Under the pieces are notes generated by a model that was given only the letters and a program-made list of their open reading frames with translations, had not been told where the DNA came from and made no database searches. 64,000 nucleotides of DNA, taken from Enterovirga aerilata. GTDB lineage: Bacteria > Pseudomonadota > Alphaproteobacteria > Rhizobiales > Beijerinckiaceae. Location: positions 1 through 64,000 of the forward strand of contig NZ_JABEPP010000003.1 in assembly GCF_013044135.1 (NCBI RefSeq), given 5' to 3'. Position numbers and translations under genes: made by a program. Shown in pieces: positions 50,101 through 58,483 of this stretch (the first letter of the stretch is position 1; each line of letters begins with the position of its first letter).

Positions 50101-53100
50101 GTCGTGGTCACGACCGCGGGCACCTCGAACGCCGCCGGCGCGACCTTCACAAACGAGGCGGGCGCGTCGCTCTCCGGCGGGCTGTCAAACGCGGGCGGCG
50201 CGACGAACGCGGGCTCGATCGACACGGTCGGCAATTCCGGCACCTTCGGAAACAGCGGCACGGTCACGGGCGCGGTCACCAACACGGCAGGCGCCACGAC
50301 CAATACCGGCACGATCGACGGGAGCGTCAATGTAAGCGGCGGGGCGCTCACGAACACGAACCTCGTCAATGGCGGCGCCGTGGTTACCGGCGGCACGCTC
50401 ACCACGACTGCCACCCTCAACGGCGGCGTGAGCAACACGGCCCCTGGTATCGTGAATGCGCAAGGTACCGTCTCGGGTGCGATTGCGAATTCGGGGACGT
50501 TCAACGTTACCGGCGCGCTCGCGAGCAACAGCACCTTCACGAATACCGGCGCGGGCACGCTCAACGTCAATGCCGGCCCTTATACGGGCGTGACGCTGCT
50601 GACGAACAACTCCACAGCGGCGGCCGGCGTCGCGATCGCGGCCGGCCAGACGCTCTCGGTCGGCGGCCTCGCAGGCGCCAATGCGGCCTCGGTCGCGACC
50701 GTCGGCGGGGGCGGGATATTCGACATCACCGGCGGTGTCGGCGACACGACCTATGCGGGCCGGATCGCGGGCACGGGCACGGTCGACAAGACCGGCGCGG
50801 GGGTCCTGACGCTCACGGGCTCGAATGGTCCGGGCGTGCAGTACGCAGGCACAGCGAATGTGGCGGGCGGCACGCTGCGCGTGAACGGCACGTTCGGTGA
50901 CACGGGCGCGAGCGCGGCGACGGTCAACGTCAATGCGGGCGGCACGCTCGACGGCGTCGGCAGGGTCGCCGGAACGGTCAACGTCAACAATGGCGGCACC
51001 TTCGCGGCCGGCAGCGGCCCGGGCACGTTCGCGGCCACCAACATGATCGTGAACGCAGGCTCGAACAGCGTCTTCGAGCTCGGGGCCGTGAACGTGACGC
51101 CGAACGCGGCGAACGATCTCGTCAGCGTCACGAACCTGACAATCAACGGCGGGACCCTGACGCTCCAGAACGCCCCGGTCAGCGGCGCCTATCGGCTGTA
51201 TGATGTCGGCGGGATCTTCACGCCGGGAGCGGGCCCGAACCAGGGCTTCACGACGGTCACGGCGACGAACGGGACGGCCTCGGTCTATGTGACGCCCGTT
51301 CCGGGCCCGACCACCCAGGTCAACGCGCGCATCTCCCTTGGCGGCCAGGTCGTGCAGTTCTGGGACGGCGCGGACACGTCCGGAGCGGCCGCAGGCGCGC
51401 AGGGCGGGACCAGCACGTGGTCGAACGCCAACACGAACTGGGTCTACGACGCGGCCGTCGCGACACTGAACGATTCCTGGCAGAGCCAGGTGGGCGTGTT
51501 CGGCGGAACGGCCGGCACGGTTACGATCGCCGGGACCGTAGCCGCGCAGGGCCTACAGTTCACGACGACCGGCTACACGGTTATGGGCGGCACGCTGTCC
51601 CTAACGGGCGACGCCGCTGGGGGCGATGCGGCGCACACGTTCTTCAACGTCGATGGCGGCGTCACCGCGACGATCAACTCCGCGATCAACTCGGCCCCCG
51701 TGGGGACGGATGTCGGCCTGCGCATGCGGGTCGGCACGGGTACGTTGCAACTCGGCGGGGCCTCGACCTATACGGGCGAGACGCTCGTGGATGCCGGGAC
51801 CCTACGGGTGCTGAACGGGGGCTCGATCTCCGGCACCAGCAACGTCACGAACAACGCCACGTTCGAGATCGATCAGGGCGGCTCGGTCACGACCGCAGGA
51901 TCGGTCGTCAACAACGGCGCCTTCACGGTCGCGGGCTCGCTCGGGGCCGGCTCGATCACCAACAACGGATCGTTCACGTTGGCGGGCACGGGGTCCGCGA
52001 CGGCGGGGACGGTCGGCAACAGCAGCGGCGCAACTTTCAATTCGGCGGGAGCGCTGAACGCGACGAACTCGTTCGCCAACAATGCCGGCGGCATGTTCAA
52101 TCTCACGGGCGGAGCGGTCACGACGCCGGCCGCGACGAATGCCGGGACCTTCAGCCACACGGGCGGGACGCTCTCAACGACGAGCTTCACCAACGCGGCG
52201 GCCGCGACCTACAGCCAGGCCGCGGCCGGCACGCTCAGCGCGTCCACGGTCGTAAACAACGGCAGCTTCACGGCGGCCGGGACCAACACGGCCACGACCT
52301 CGTTCACGAATAGCGGGACGCTTGCGGTCGTCTCGTCCATCGCGACGCCTTCCTTCACCAACACGGCTGTGGTGAACGGGGTCCTGAACGTCACGGGCAA
52401 TACCACGACCACGAACACGGCCGCGGGCGTCATCAACAACGGCGTCAACATCGCGGCCGCGGGCGGCGGGGCCACCTTCGCCAATGCCGGGACGGTCGGC
52501 ACGGGCGGGTTCGTCTTCGGCAATGCCGGCGGTACGCTCACGATCGACAACGCGGGGACGTTCAGGGGCTTCGCGAACAGCGCGGCCGGCACGGTCACCA
52601 CCGTCACCAACACCGGCACCTGGGCCTATCAGGGCACCTCGACCCTTCTCGGAGCGGCGGACAGGATCGACAATTCCGGCGCCTTCAACGTGGCGGCTGC
52701 GGGGACGATCAACGGCCTGGAAACCTTCACGAATTCGGGCCGCGTCGTGCTCACGGCGGCCGATCTCGGCGGCTCGATCGCGACCTTCACGAATACGGGC
52801 GCGCAGGGGACCAATACGGGCCTGTTCCTGGAGAGCCGCACGCTCTCCGGCATCGGCGTCCTGAACAACAACGGCTACCTGCTCGCCGTGCCGCAGAGCG
52901 GGGCTGCGCCGACGAACGCGGTCATCGGGGCGGCGACCTTCAACAACGGCGCGAGCGGCGTCGTGTCACTGGTCAACAACCAGCCGGTCGACTCGCTCAC
53001 ACTGACCGGCAACTACAACGGCACCGCCGGGTCGCAGATCCGCCTCGACGTGGACCTGAACCAGGCGTCGCGACGGAGCGACCTGGTCCGCATCAACGGG

Positions 53101-54423
53101 CAGAACAACGGCCAGACGACGCTCGTCCTGAACCGGCTCGACAACCCGGCGACGACGCTCTTCTCCTCGCAGGCCGTTCCGGTCGTCGTCTCGGGCGGCG
53201 GCGCCGGCCAGGTGACGCTCGACCAGCCGATCCAGGGCAACGGTTTCGTCACCTTCGAGCTCGAGCAGAGCGCCGCCGGCTCCTACCAGATCGTGTCCCG
53301 CCTCAACACGAGCGCGGCCTCGGGCGCGGCGAGCTCCATTTCGGCGCTCCTCACCTCGCTGAATGTCGGGTTCTTCCAGTCGGTTTCCGCCTTCATCGGC
53401 GCGCCGAACGCGAACAACGACGAGCGCACGGCCTCGACCAGCGTCTCGAGCGACCCGACCATGACCTGGGCGAGGCTCAACCAGGCGGCGGCGGCGCAGA
53501 GCGAGGTGGCGGCCGCGCCCGGCATCCGGCCGAACACGATCTCGAGCGGCCTCTGGGCGCGCGGCTCGGGCGGCAACTTCACCGTCCGCGGTAATTCGAC
53601 CTCCGTCTTCGGGAACGCCAATGTCGGCCAGGCCGTAAAGGTCGAGAACTCGTTCGCCGGCATGCAGGTCGGCATCGACACGGGCGTGTTCAACATCGAC
53701 AACACGGGCTGGAACCTGCATCTCGGCATCACCGGCGGCGCCGTCTTCGCCGACGGCACGCAGAAGATCGGCTCGCAGACGCGCGGCGTGTTCGACGTGC
53801 CCTTCATCGGCGTCTACTCGGCGCTGACGAACGGCCCCTTTTTCTCCGACCTCTCCTACCGGCACGACTTCTTCAACGCCCGGATCTCGAACCAGCTCGC
53901 CGGGCTGAACAGCGCTCGGCTGCAGATCAGCTCGGATTCGGTCGCGGGCTCGGCCGGCTACCGGTTCGACTTCGAGAACATGTTCGGGTCCGAGCTGCCG
54001 TATTTCATCGAGCCGTCGGGCTCGATGAGCTACACGCACACCAATATCGGCTCCCTGCCGGTGACGGGCGGCGTGCTGCAGTTCCGCGACATCGACTCCA
54101 TCCTCGGCCGCTTCGGGGTGCGCTTCGGCACGGCCTTCCAGGCGACCGAGAACCTGGCGTTGCAGCCCTTCGTCACGGGCAGCATCTGGCACGAATTCGC
54201 CGGCAACACGGTGTCCCGCTTCGTGTCGGCGAACATCGCCAACGACCCGAACGCCTTCGTGCCGATCATCACCGACCGGGTCGGGACCTTCGGGCAGGTC
54301 GGCGTGGGCGTCTCGGCGCAGGTCCTCGACACGCCGTTCCTGGGCTATATCCGCAGCGACTTCCGCTTCGGCGACCGGCTCGAGGGCTACGCGGTCAACG
54401 GCGGCGTCAGGTACCAGTTCTGA
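47110..54423 (+). CDS. Giant type V autotransporter adhesin
   Basis: A 2437-residue outer-membrane autotransporter. Residues 1-59 form a long signal (basic head MSVNDSRRGEKLIRRMSAGT, hydrophobic core, AYA cleavage before D60). Residues about 60-278 are extremely glycine-rich (GGxGG repeats, with GTGG and GAGG). Then comes a long passenger of PATR-like repeats, e.g. TLTLSGTNTYSGGTSIGAGT near 355, LTGASTYTGPTSVTAG, and Asn/Thr/Gly stacks such as ATFTNNGTLTGSLSNSG, which form a parallel beta-helix. The beta-barrel is about residues 2150-2437 and ends in GVRYQF with the terminal Phe needed for assembly. Start: ATG 47110 has GGGGCAACGC ahead; ATG 47083 in frame is an alternative. It stands alone with a strong terminator at 54453. 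Probable role: adhesion or biofilm. Confidence 0.9.
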   Translation: MSVNDSRRGEKLIRRMSAGTRAYRAALFGSTALIGVTVGAFALSTAAMLSLMDARPAYADGGVGGTPSINFGGPGGTGGTDSATGAGGNGGPGGSAAGFGGGGGGGAGVTGGAGGASGNGTAGGGGGAVAGAAGTPGTGGGLAASGGGGGAHGAVFGVDTAVAAATTGGAGGAGGTPTSGNVGGGGGGAGGFGVVASGSPVEITIGAAVSGGAGGAGGNGSALGVGGGGGSGGIGAFMGAGNVLTNNASVTGGAGGAGGLGTAPGAAGAGGTGVVGSGLTINQNGTISGGLDGTGLVRANAITFTAGTNVINFGGGTSGLTGNIAVEGSVQLNAAAAGTTVTNVISGGGSVIQNNANTLTLSGTNTYSGGTSIGAGTLRLGAAGAAGTGGLAFTGAGTLDLNGFSQTVATLDGAAGTVTNGALAAGPATLTVSNGGTFGGTLTNAVPANPLNLALTGGALTLSGANSYDGTTAVGAGATLNVQSATALGTTAAGTTVASGGTLQLQGGIAVGAEALSLAGTGLGTSNNGALQNVSGNNSYAGAITLAADTRINSDSGTLTLTGGIGGAAGAQVLTLGGAGNGEVTTAGIANTVEGLTKDGTGTWTLSAANTYTGLTSVTGGTLVIGGAGSITSDVTNSATFTNNGTLTGSLSNSGTASNTNAITGGVGNSGTFANSGTVGGLLTNTGGTTTNTGTLNGGATVTAGVLTTTNIVNGAVTNSAAVNASGQVNGTVANNGGSIFNVTGPLTGIATLTNDGTFTLGGNSITTGGLTSTAGTGIVQNASGTPATLTVNQAVDTTYSGILQDGAGGGALALTKTGAGSLTLTGASTYTGPTSVTAGTLVIGTGGSVTSDVTNAATFTNNGSVTGTLANTAGTTTNTGTITGLATVSGGVLTTSGTIGGGVTASNGAAVNASGTINGPILNQNTAVFTVAGNLAGDSTFTNSDTATLAVTGGNYTGFTTLTNNSTSANAVTVGATRTLSGTAIANNAGTFTNSGVVVTTAGTSNAAGATFTNEAGASLSGGLSNAGGATNAGSIDTVGNSGTFGNSGTVTGAVTNTAGATTNTGTIDGSVNVSGGALTNTNLVNGGAVVTGGTLTTTATLNGGVSNTAPGIVNAQGTVSGAIANSGTFNVTGALASNSTFTNTGAGTLNVNAGPYTGVTLLTNNSTAAAGVAIAAGQTLSVGGLAGANAASVATVGGGGIFDITGGVGDTTYAGRIAGTGTVDKTGAGVLTLTGSNGPGVQYAGTANVAGGTLRVNGTFGDTGASAATVNVNAGGTLDGVGRVAGTVNVNNGGTFAAGSGPGTFAATNMIVNAGSNSVFELGAVNVTPNAANDLVSVTNLTINGGTLTLQNAPVSGAYRLYDVGGIFTPGAGPNQGFTTVTATNGTASVYVTPVPGPTTQVNARISLGGQVVQFWDGADTSGAAAGAQGGTSTWSNANTNWVYDAAVATLNDSWQSQVGVFGGTAGTVTIAGTVAAQGLQFTTTGYTVMGGTLSLTGDAAGGDAAHTFFNVDGGVTATINSAINSAPVGTDVGLRMRVGTGTLQLGGASTYTGETLVDAGTLRVLNGGSISGTSNVTNNATFEIDQGGSVTTAGSVVNNGAFTVAGSLGAGSITNNGSFTLAGTGSATAGTVGNSSGATFNSAGALNATNSFANNAGGMFNLTGGAVTTPAATNAGTFSHTGGTLSTTSFTNAAAATYSQAAAGTLSASTVVNNGSFTAAGTNTATTSFTNSGTLAVVSSIATPSFTNTAVVNGVLNVTGNTTTTNTAAGVINNGVNIAAAGGGATFANAGTVGTGGFVFGNAGGTLTIDNAGTFRGFANSAAGTVTTVTNTGTWAYQGTSTLLGAADRIDNSGAFNVAAAGTINGLETFTNSGRVVLTAADLGGSIATFTNTGAQGTNTGLFLESRTLSGIGVLNNNGYLLAVPQSGAAPTNAVIGAATFNNGASGVVSLVNNQPVDSLTLTGNYNGTAGSQIRLDVDLNQASRRSDLVRINGQNNGQTTLVLNRLDNPATTLFSSQAVPVVVSGGGAGQVTLDQPIQGNGFVTFELEQSAAGSYQIVSRLNTSAASGAASSISALLTSLNVGFFQSVSAFIGAPNANNDERTASTSVSSDPTMTWARLNQAAAAQSEVAAAPGIRPNTISSGLWARGSGGNFTVRGNSTSVFGNANVGQAVKVENSFAGMQVGIDTGVFNIDNTGWNLHLGITGGAVFADGTQKIGSQTRGVFDVPFIGVYSALTNGPFFSDLSYRHDFFNARISNQLAGLNSARLQISSDSVAGSAGYRFDFENMFGSELPYFIEPSGSMSYTHTNIGSLPVTGGVLQFRDIDSILGRFGVRFGTAFQATENLALQPFVTGSIWHEFAGNTVSRFVSANIANDPNAFVPIITDRVGTFGQVGVGVSAQVLDTPFLGYIRSDFRFGDRLEGYAVNGGVRYQF

Positions 54424-54452
54424 CTCGCGCCGGAGGTGGCGAAAACGACGGA

Positions 54453-54478
54453 GGGCCGGAGCATCGCTCCGGCCCTTT
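54453..54478 (+). terminator. Rho-independent terminator of the autotransporter
   Basis: Perfect 10-bp stem GGGCCGGAGC (54453-54462) / GCTCCGGCCC (54466-54475) with ATC loop, then TTT. It begins 30 bp after the stop codon. Confidence 0.85.
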
Positions 54479-54502
54479 CGCATTCGGGCGGGTCCTGCCG
54501 GG

Positions 54503-54961
54503 CTATTCGAGCCGCGGCAGCCGCGGATCCGCCTCCTGCCGGGACGGGACCTTGACGGTCGCCTCGCCCTCCAGGACCACCTCGCCGGAGACGGCGCAGA
54601 GGCAGGAAAGCCGGGCGCGCAGCTTCTCCGGCACGAGTTCGACCACCTCCACCGTGACCTCGACGGTGTCGCCGATCCGGACGGGCGCGCGGAAGCGCAG
54701 GTTCTGCGAGATATAGACCGCGCCGGGGCCGGGAAGCCGCGTGCCGAGCACCGCCGAGATGAGCCCGGCCGTGTAGAGGCCGTGTGCGATGCGTGTCCCG
54801 AACGGTGTGCGCGCCGCGAAATGCTCCGAGAGGTGGATCGGGTTGCGGTCGCCCGTGATCTCCGCAAATCCGACCACGTCCTGGGACGAAACCGTCTTCG
54901 ACAGCCCGTCCTTCATCCCGACGGCGAGGTCCTCGAAATAGAGCGTCCTGAGTTCGAGCAT
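54503..54961 (-). CDS. MaoC-family (R)-specific enoyl-CoA hydratase-like
   Basis: A 152-residue single-hotdog protein. It starts LELRTLYFEDLAVGMKDGLS and carries the hydratase motif FAEITGDRNPIHLSEHFAAR (near residues 33-52; Asp38 and His43 catalytic), the rest FGTRIAHGLYTAGLISAVLG. It probably hydrates crotonyl-CoA-like substrates. It sits 13 bp after the GST gene on the same strand and may be co-transcribed. Confidence 0.88.
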   Translation of the reverse strand: MLELRTLYFEDLAVGMKDGLSKTVSSQDVVGFAEITGDRNPIHLSEHFAARTPFGTRIAHGLYTAGLISAVLGTRLPGPGAVYISQNLRFRAPVRIGDTVEVTVEVVELVPEKLRARLSCLCAVSGEVVLEGEATVKVPSRQEADPRLPRLE

Positions 54962-54974
54962 CCCGGCTCCCCGT

Positions 54975-55640
54975 TCAGGCGGAAGGTGCGATGGCGGTAT
55001 CCGCCACGCCCTGCTCGGCGGCGGCCCGCAGCTCGGCCGCGCCCGCCCGGCGGTAGGCCGGCCGGCTCCTCAGCCGTTCGCGATAGGCCTGGATGGGCGG
55101 CGAGAACCGCGCCGACAGCCCGCTCTCGTCGGCCAGCATGAGCGCGTAGCCGACGGAGATGTCCGCCATCGTGAACCGGTCCCCGGCAAGCCAGTCCCGT
55201 CCCGAGATCCGCTCGCTCACGGCCCTGAGCCGCGCGCCGAACCAGCGGGCATAGTCCTCCGCCGCCTGCGGCAGGCGCCGCTCCGGCGGCTCCATGCGCG
55301 AGTAGCGCAGCACAATGGCTTGCGGGAAGGTCAGGGTGGCCTCGCCGAAATGGAGCCAGTTGAGATAGGCGGCATAGTCGGGCTCGCCCGGTGCGACGGC
55401 AAGCTCGGAGCGTCCGTCCCGCGTCGCCAGATAGTGGCAGATGGCGGCCGATTCGGTCATCCGCGTCGCGCCATCGACGAGGAGCGGGACCGTCCCGAGC
55501 GGGTTCAGCTCCAGATAGCCGGGCGCGCGCGCCCGCGGCGGGAACGGCATGACCTTGAGATCGTAGGGAAGCTCGAGTTCCTCCAGGGCCCAGAGCGGGC
55601 GGAAGGATCGGGTCCCGACGCAATGATGGAGCGTGATCAG
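54975..55640 (-). CDS. Glutathione S-transferase, probable CTG start
   Basis: A GST of about 221 residues. The N-terminal thioredoxin-like domain reads ITLHHCVGTRSFRPLWALEE, then ELPYDLKVMPFPPRARAPGY and LNPLGTVPLLVDGATRMTES (SN/ES glutathione contact), followed by the helical domain with DWLAGDRFTMADISVGYALM. The first canonical start (ATG 55550) would cut away the first 30 residues, including the catalytic Ser/Cys region (HHCVGTRSFRP). A CTG at 55640 with GGGAGG 7 nt before aligns exactly with the usual start, so non-canonical initiation is likely. The alternative is a sequencing error or an unstable truncated protein. Confidence 0.75.
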   Translation of the reverse strand: MITLHHCVGTRSFRPLWALEELELPYDLKVMPFPPRARAPGYLELNPLGTVPLLVDGATRMTESAAICHYLATRDGRSELAVAPGEPDYAAYLNWLHFGEATLTFPQAIVLRYSRMEPPERRLPQAAEDYARWFGARLRAVSERISGRDWLAGDRFTMADISVGYALMLADESGLSARFSPPIQAYRERLRSRPAYRRAGAAELRAAAEQGVADTAIAPSA

Positions 55641-55657
55641 ATCGGCCTCCCGGGCTC

Positions 55658-55686
55658 TTCCGCATGGGCCCGCGGGCGCCTATATC
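55658..55686 (+). promoter_or_regulatory. Probable sigma-70 promoter of the 6S RNA
   Basis: TTCCGC (55658-55663) and TATATC (55681-55686) are 17 bp apart, which predicts transcription from about 55693, right at the 5' end of the 6S RNA. Confidence 0.45.
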
Positions 55687-55692
55687 GGTTCG

Positions 55693-55855
55693 GCGGGGCT
55701 GCGGGGCGCGTCAGGAGTACATATTCCCCGGGGCCTTATCGATCTCCTAGGGCGCTGTCCCTGGCCTTGTCCGTGGACTCGGCTACATGGTGCCCACCTA
55801 CGTTGTAGGTTCCCGGGATCGATCTCCAACGGCTTTCGTGGCTCCGCGCTCCTCC
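55693..55855 (+). ncRNA. ssrS: 6S RNA
   Basis: The stretch shows 6S features in the alphaproteobacterial form: an outer stem GCGCGTCAGGAG (55707-55718) against CTCCGCGC (55842-55849); an inner stem around ATCGATC-TCC (55738-55747) against GGATCGAT (55817-55824); and the conserved block CCTAGGGCGCTGTCCCTGGC, then ACATGGTGCCCACCTACG. It lies directly upstream of fthC, the classic 6S-fthC arrangement. 6S RNA binds sigma-70 RNA polymerase and tunes transcription in stationary phase. Ends are estimated. Confidence 0.8.
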
Positions 55856-55857
55856 TC

Positions 55858-56436
55858 ATGACCGATCTCTCGCCGGCCGGGCGGAAACAGGCGCTCCGGG
55901 CCGAGGCTTTCTCCCGCCGCGAGGCGCTCGACCGCGATCTCCGCCGCGAGGCCGCGGAGGCGATCGCGCGGCATGCGCTCGCGGCGCCGGAACTGCAGGC
56001 CGTCCATCCGGTCGGCGCGTACTGGCCGATCCGCAGCGAGGTCGATCCGCGTCCGCTCATGGAGGGGCTCCTTGCCCGCGGCCAGAGCGTGGCGCTCTCC
56101 CAGATCCGGCATCCCCATCTCTCCTGGCGCGAATGGCGCCCCGGCGACGTGCTGGTCCATGGCGGTTTCGGCGTGAGCGAGCCGGGCCCCGACGCGCCGG
56201 AGGTGTTTCCGCGCGCGCTCCTCGTGCCGCTTGCGGCCTTCGACCGGCGCGGCGGGCGGCTCGGCTACGGCAAGGGCCATTTCGACCGGTCGATCGCCGA
56301 GCTCTCCTCCCGCCATCCCGTCCTCGCGATCGGGCTGGCCTATTCCGTTCAGGAGATCGAGGAGGTCCCGCGCGAGCCGCATGACCGGCTGCTCGATCTC
56401 ATCGTGACGGAGGCCGGGATCATCCGGCCCAGATAG
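55858..56436 (+). CDS. fthC: 5-formyltetrahydrofolate cyclo-ligase
   Basis: FthC (YgfA) converts 5-formyl-THF to 5,10-methenyl-THF with ATP. The 192-residue protein has a basic N-terminus with RREALD, the central substrate motif near LPLAAFDRRGGRLGYGKGHF (about 119-140) with GYGKGHFDR, and a C-terminal PHDRLLDLIVT. ATG 55858 is chosen. It overlaps the 3' part of the 6S RNA transcript region and is probably expressed by read-through from it. Confidence 0.92.
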   Translation: MTDLSPAGRKQALRAEAFSRREALDRDLRREAAEAIARHALAAPELQAVHPVGAYWPIRSEVDPRPLMEGLLARGQSVALSQIRHPHLSWREWRPGDVLVHGGFGVSEPGPDAPEVFPRALLVPLAAFDRRGGRLGYGKGHFDRSIAELSSRHPVLAIGLAYSVQEIEEVPREPHDRLLDLIVTEAGIIRPR

Positions 56437-56442
56437 GTCCGC

Positions 56443-57264
56443 ATGCGCCTTCTGTTCCTCGGCGACGTGGTCGGCCGTCCCGGCCGGAGAATCGTGCTCG
56501 ACCGGCTGCCCGGCCTGCGCGAGCGCTGGGCGCTGGATTGCGTCGTCGTCAACGGCGAGAACTCGGCCGGCGGCTTCGGCATCACCGAGCAGATCCACGA
56601 GGAGCTCGTCGCGGCCGGTGCCGATGCTGTGACGCTCGGCAACCATTCCTGGGACCAGCGCGAGGCGCTGGTCTTCATCGAGCGCCAGCCGAAGCTGCTG
56701 CGCCCCGCCAATTATCCGCCGACGGCGCCCGGCCGGGGCGCGACGCTCGTCGACACCCGCGCGGGCGGGCGCGTGCTCGTCGTGAGCGTCATGGGCCGCC
56801 TCTTCATGGATCCGCTGGACGATCCCTTCGCGGCGGCGGACCGCGAGATCGCGCAATGCCCGCTCGGCCAGGTGGCCGACGCGATCGTCGTCGACATCCA
56901 TGCCGAGGCGACGAGCGAGAAGCAGGCCATGGCCTATCATCTCGACGGCCGCGCCTCCGTGGTAGTGGGCACGCACACCCATGTGCCCACGGCCGACCAC
57001 AGGATCCTGCCCGGCGGCACCGCCTACATGTCCGATGCCGGCATGTGCGGCGATTACGAGTCGGTCCTCGGGCTGGCGAAGGACGAGCCGGTGCGCCGCT
57101 TCCTGGAGAAGACGCCCGGCGCCCGCGCCGAAGTGGCGACGGGAGAGGGCACCCTCTGCGGCCTCGCCGTCGAGACGGACGACCGCACCGGCCTTGCCGT
57201 GAAGATCGCGGCCGTGCGGATCGGGCCGAACCTGGAGGAGAGCCGGCCGGGGTTCTGGGAGTAG
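56443..57264 (+). CDS. YmdB-type metallophosphoesterase (TIGR00282)
   Basis: A 273-residue calcineurin-like phosphoesterase of the YmdB family. Metal ligands are visible: LGDVVG near residue 6, NGENSAGGFG near 38, GNHSWDQREA near 66, and DIHAEATSEK near 149 with GTHTHVPTAD near 176. YmdB hydrolyses 2',3'-cyclic nucleotides. It starts 6 bp after fthC, so the two are co-transcribed. Length is standard. Confidence 0.9.
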   Translation: MRLLFLGDVVGRPGRRIVLDRLPGLRERWALDCVVVNGENSAGGFGITEQIHEELVAAGADAVTLGNHSWDQREALVFIERQPKLLRPANYPPTAPGRGATLVDTRAGGRVLVVSVMGRLFMDPLDDPFAAADREIAQCPLGQVADAIVVDIHAEATSEKQAMAYHLDGRASVVVGTHTHVPTADHRILPGGTAYMSDAGMCGDYESVLGLAKDEPVRRFLEKTPGARAEVATGEGTLCGLAVETDDRTGLAVKIAAVRIGPNLEESRPGFWE

Positions 57265-57505
57265 AGCGCCGGCAACGACACTCGTCATGATCTGCCTGCC
57301 CCGGCTATTCCCGCGAACCCCACTCTTCCGGGATCCGTCGGCAAAGCCGAGGAAGACGGCGGCCGGCGGCCGTCGCCCTTCCGACAGGTAGCAATCTTTT
57401 AAGCGAAAGCGCGGCTTTTGAAGCTTCGATGTCGCGAGAGCACAGCTCGCGGCCCAGCCAATTGCCGCGGGCGCGTATCTGCCGGCGGTGCGTAGGAGTA
57501 TCGGC

Positions 57506-58483
57506 TTGGCGAAGCATCCGCGTATCCCGGCCATCATGGCCCTTACGCTGACCGCCCTCACCCTCGGTGCCTGCGGTCACAATCCGGGGTTCGGCCCCGC
57601 GGCCCAACTCAGCGAGAAGGAGTGCATGGCCCGCGTCATGTACTTCGAGTCGAACCGGTCGAGCGAGGATGGGATGCTCGCGGTCGGCACGGTGGTGATG
57701 AACCGCCTGCAATCCCCGAAATACCCGAAGAGCGTCTGCGGCGTGGTCGGTCAGCCGAACCAGTTCGCGGACGGCGCGCTCACCAACCATGTCAACAAGC
57801 GCCACTCCTCCTGGGCCCGGGCGGAGCGCATGGCGGATGCGGTGCTCGCGGGCGAGCGACATGCGGGCGTCGGCGGGGCCATGTTCTTCCACACGGCGGG
57901 CTACAGCTTCCCGTACCGGAACATGCGGTACGTCACGCTCGCGGGCGGCAACATCTTCTACGAGAAGCGCTACCCCGCCCCGGGCGCGCCGGCCTGGCCC
58001 TCCTCGACCATGTTCGCCCGGAGCTTCGGGAAGCCGGCGGAGCGCTCGGAGCCGATCATGCTGGCCGAGGCCAAGCCGGCGCCGGCCCGCAGGTTCGAGC
58101 CGGCCGTGGAGGCCGATGAGGCACCGGCGACGAGATCCCGGCCGATCTCGCTGGCGCAGGCAGGGCCCGCACGGGCCTCGAGTCCGGCACCGGCTGCCAA
58201 GCCCCAGCCGGCCGCTCTCCCATCCGGGCCTTCGGCGAAGGGAGTTCAGCCGGTCGTGCTCGCGGCACAGGCACCGGCCCGGCGCCTGTCCGCGTTCAAC
58301 CCGGCGCAGATCGCCTCCGTCCTGGCAAAGCCGGCGCCGGACAAGCCGAAGCCGACGCAGCTCGCCGCGCATCGGCCTCCGGCGAAGCCGAAGCCGATCG
58401 TGCTCGCGATGGCCGAGACGAAGCCCCGCTCCGGAGGGGTCAGCATCGCGGACCTGATCGAGCGGGAGACGAAGCGGCGCTAG
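57506..58483 (+). CDS. SleB/CwlJ-type cell-wall hydrolase lipoprotein
   Basis: A 325-residue secreted lipoprotein. The signal ends in a lipobox (LTLTALTLGAC, Cys about 23). Residues about 40-160 form the hydrolase_2 domain with the catalytic glutamate in MARVMYFESNRSSEDGMLAV, and FADGALTNHVNKRHSSWARA. A proline/alanine/lysine-rich tail (repeated KPKPIVLA-like units, about 190-310) follows. TTG 57506 is preferred because TAGGAG lies 7 nt upstream; GTG 57488 is a weaker alternative. Its stop shares bases with the converging SDR gene. The family cleaves peptidoglycan; here it sits on the outer or inner membrane. Confidence 0.78.
   Translation: MAKHPRIPAIMALTLTALTLGACGHNPGFGPAAQLSEKECMARVMYFESNRSSEDGMLAVGTVVMNRLQSPKYPKSVCGVVGQPNQFADGALTNHVNKRHSSWARAERMADAVLAGERHAGVGGAMFFHTAGYSFPYRNMRYVTLAGGNIFYEKRYPAPGAPAWPSSTMFARSFGKPAERSEPIMLAEAKPAPARRFEPAVEADEAPATRSRPISLAQAGPARASSPAPAAKPQPAALPSGPSAKGVQPVVLAAQAPARRLSAFNPAQIASVLAKPAPDKPKPTQLAAHRPPAKPKPIVLAMAETKPRSGGVSIADLIERETKRR

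Noticed and set aside
52966-54867. 633-codon minus-strand frame opposite the adhesin barrel
   Set aside because: Antisense shadow; repeats ER/RR/DV runs typical of high GC.
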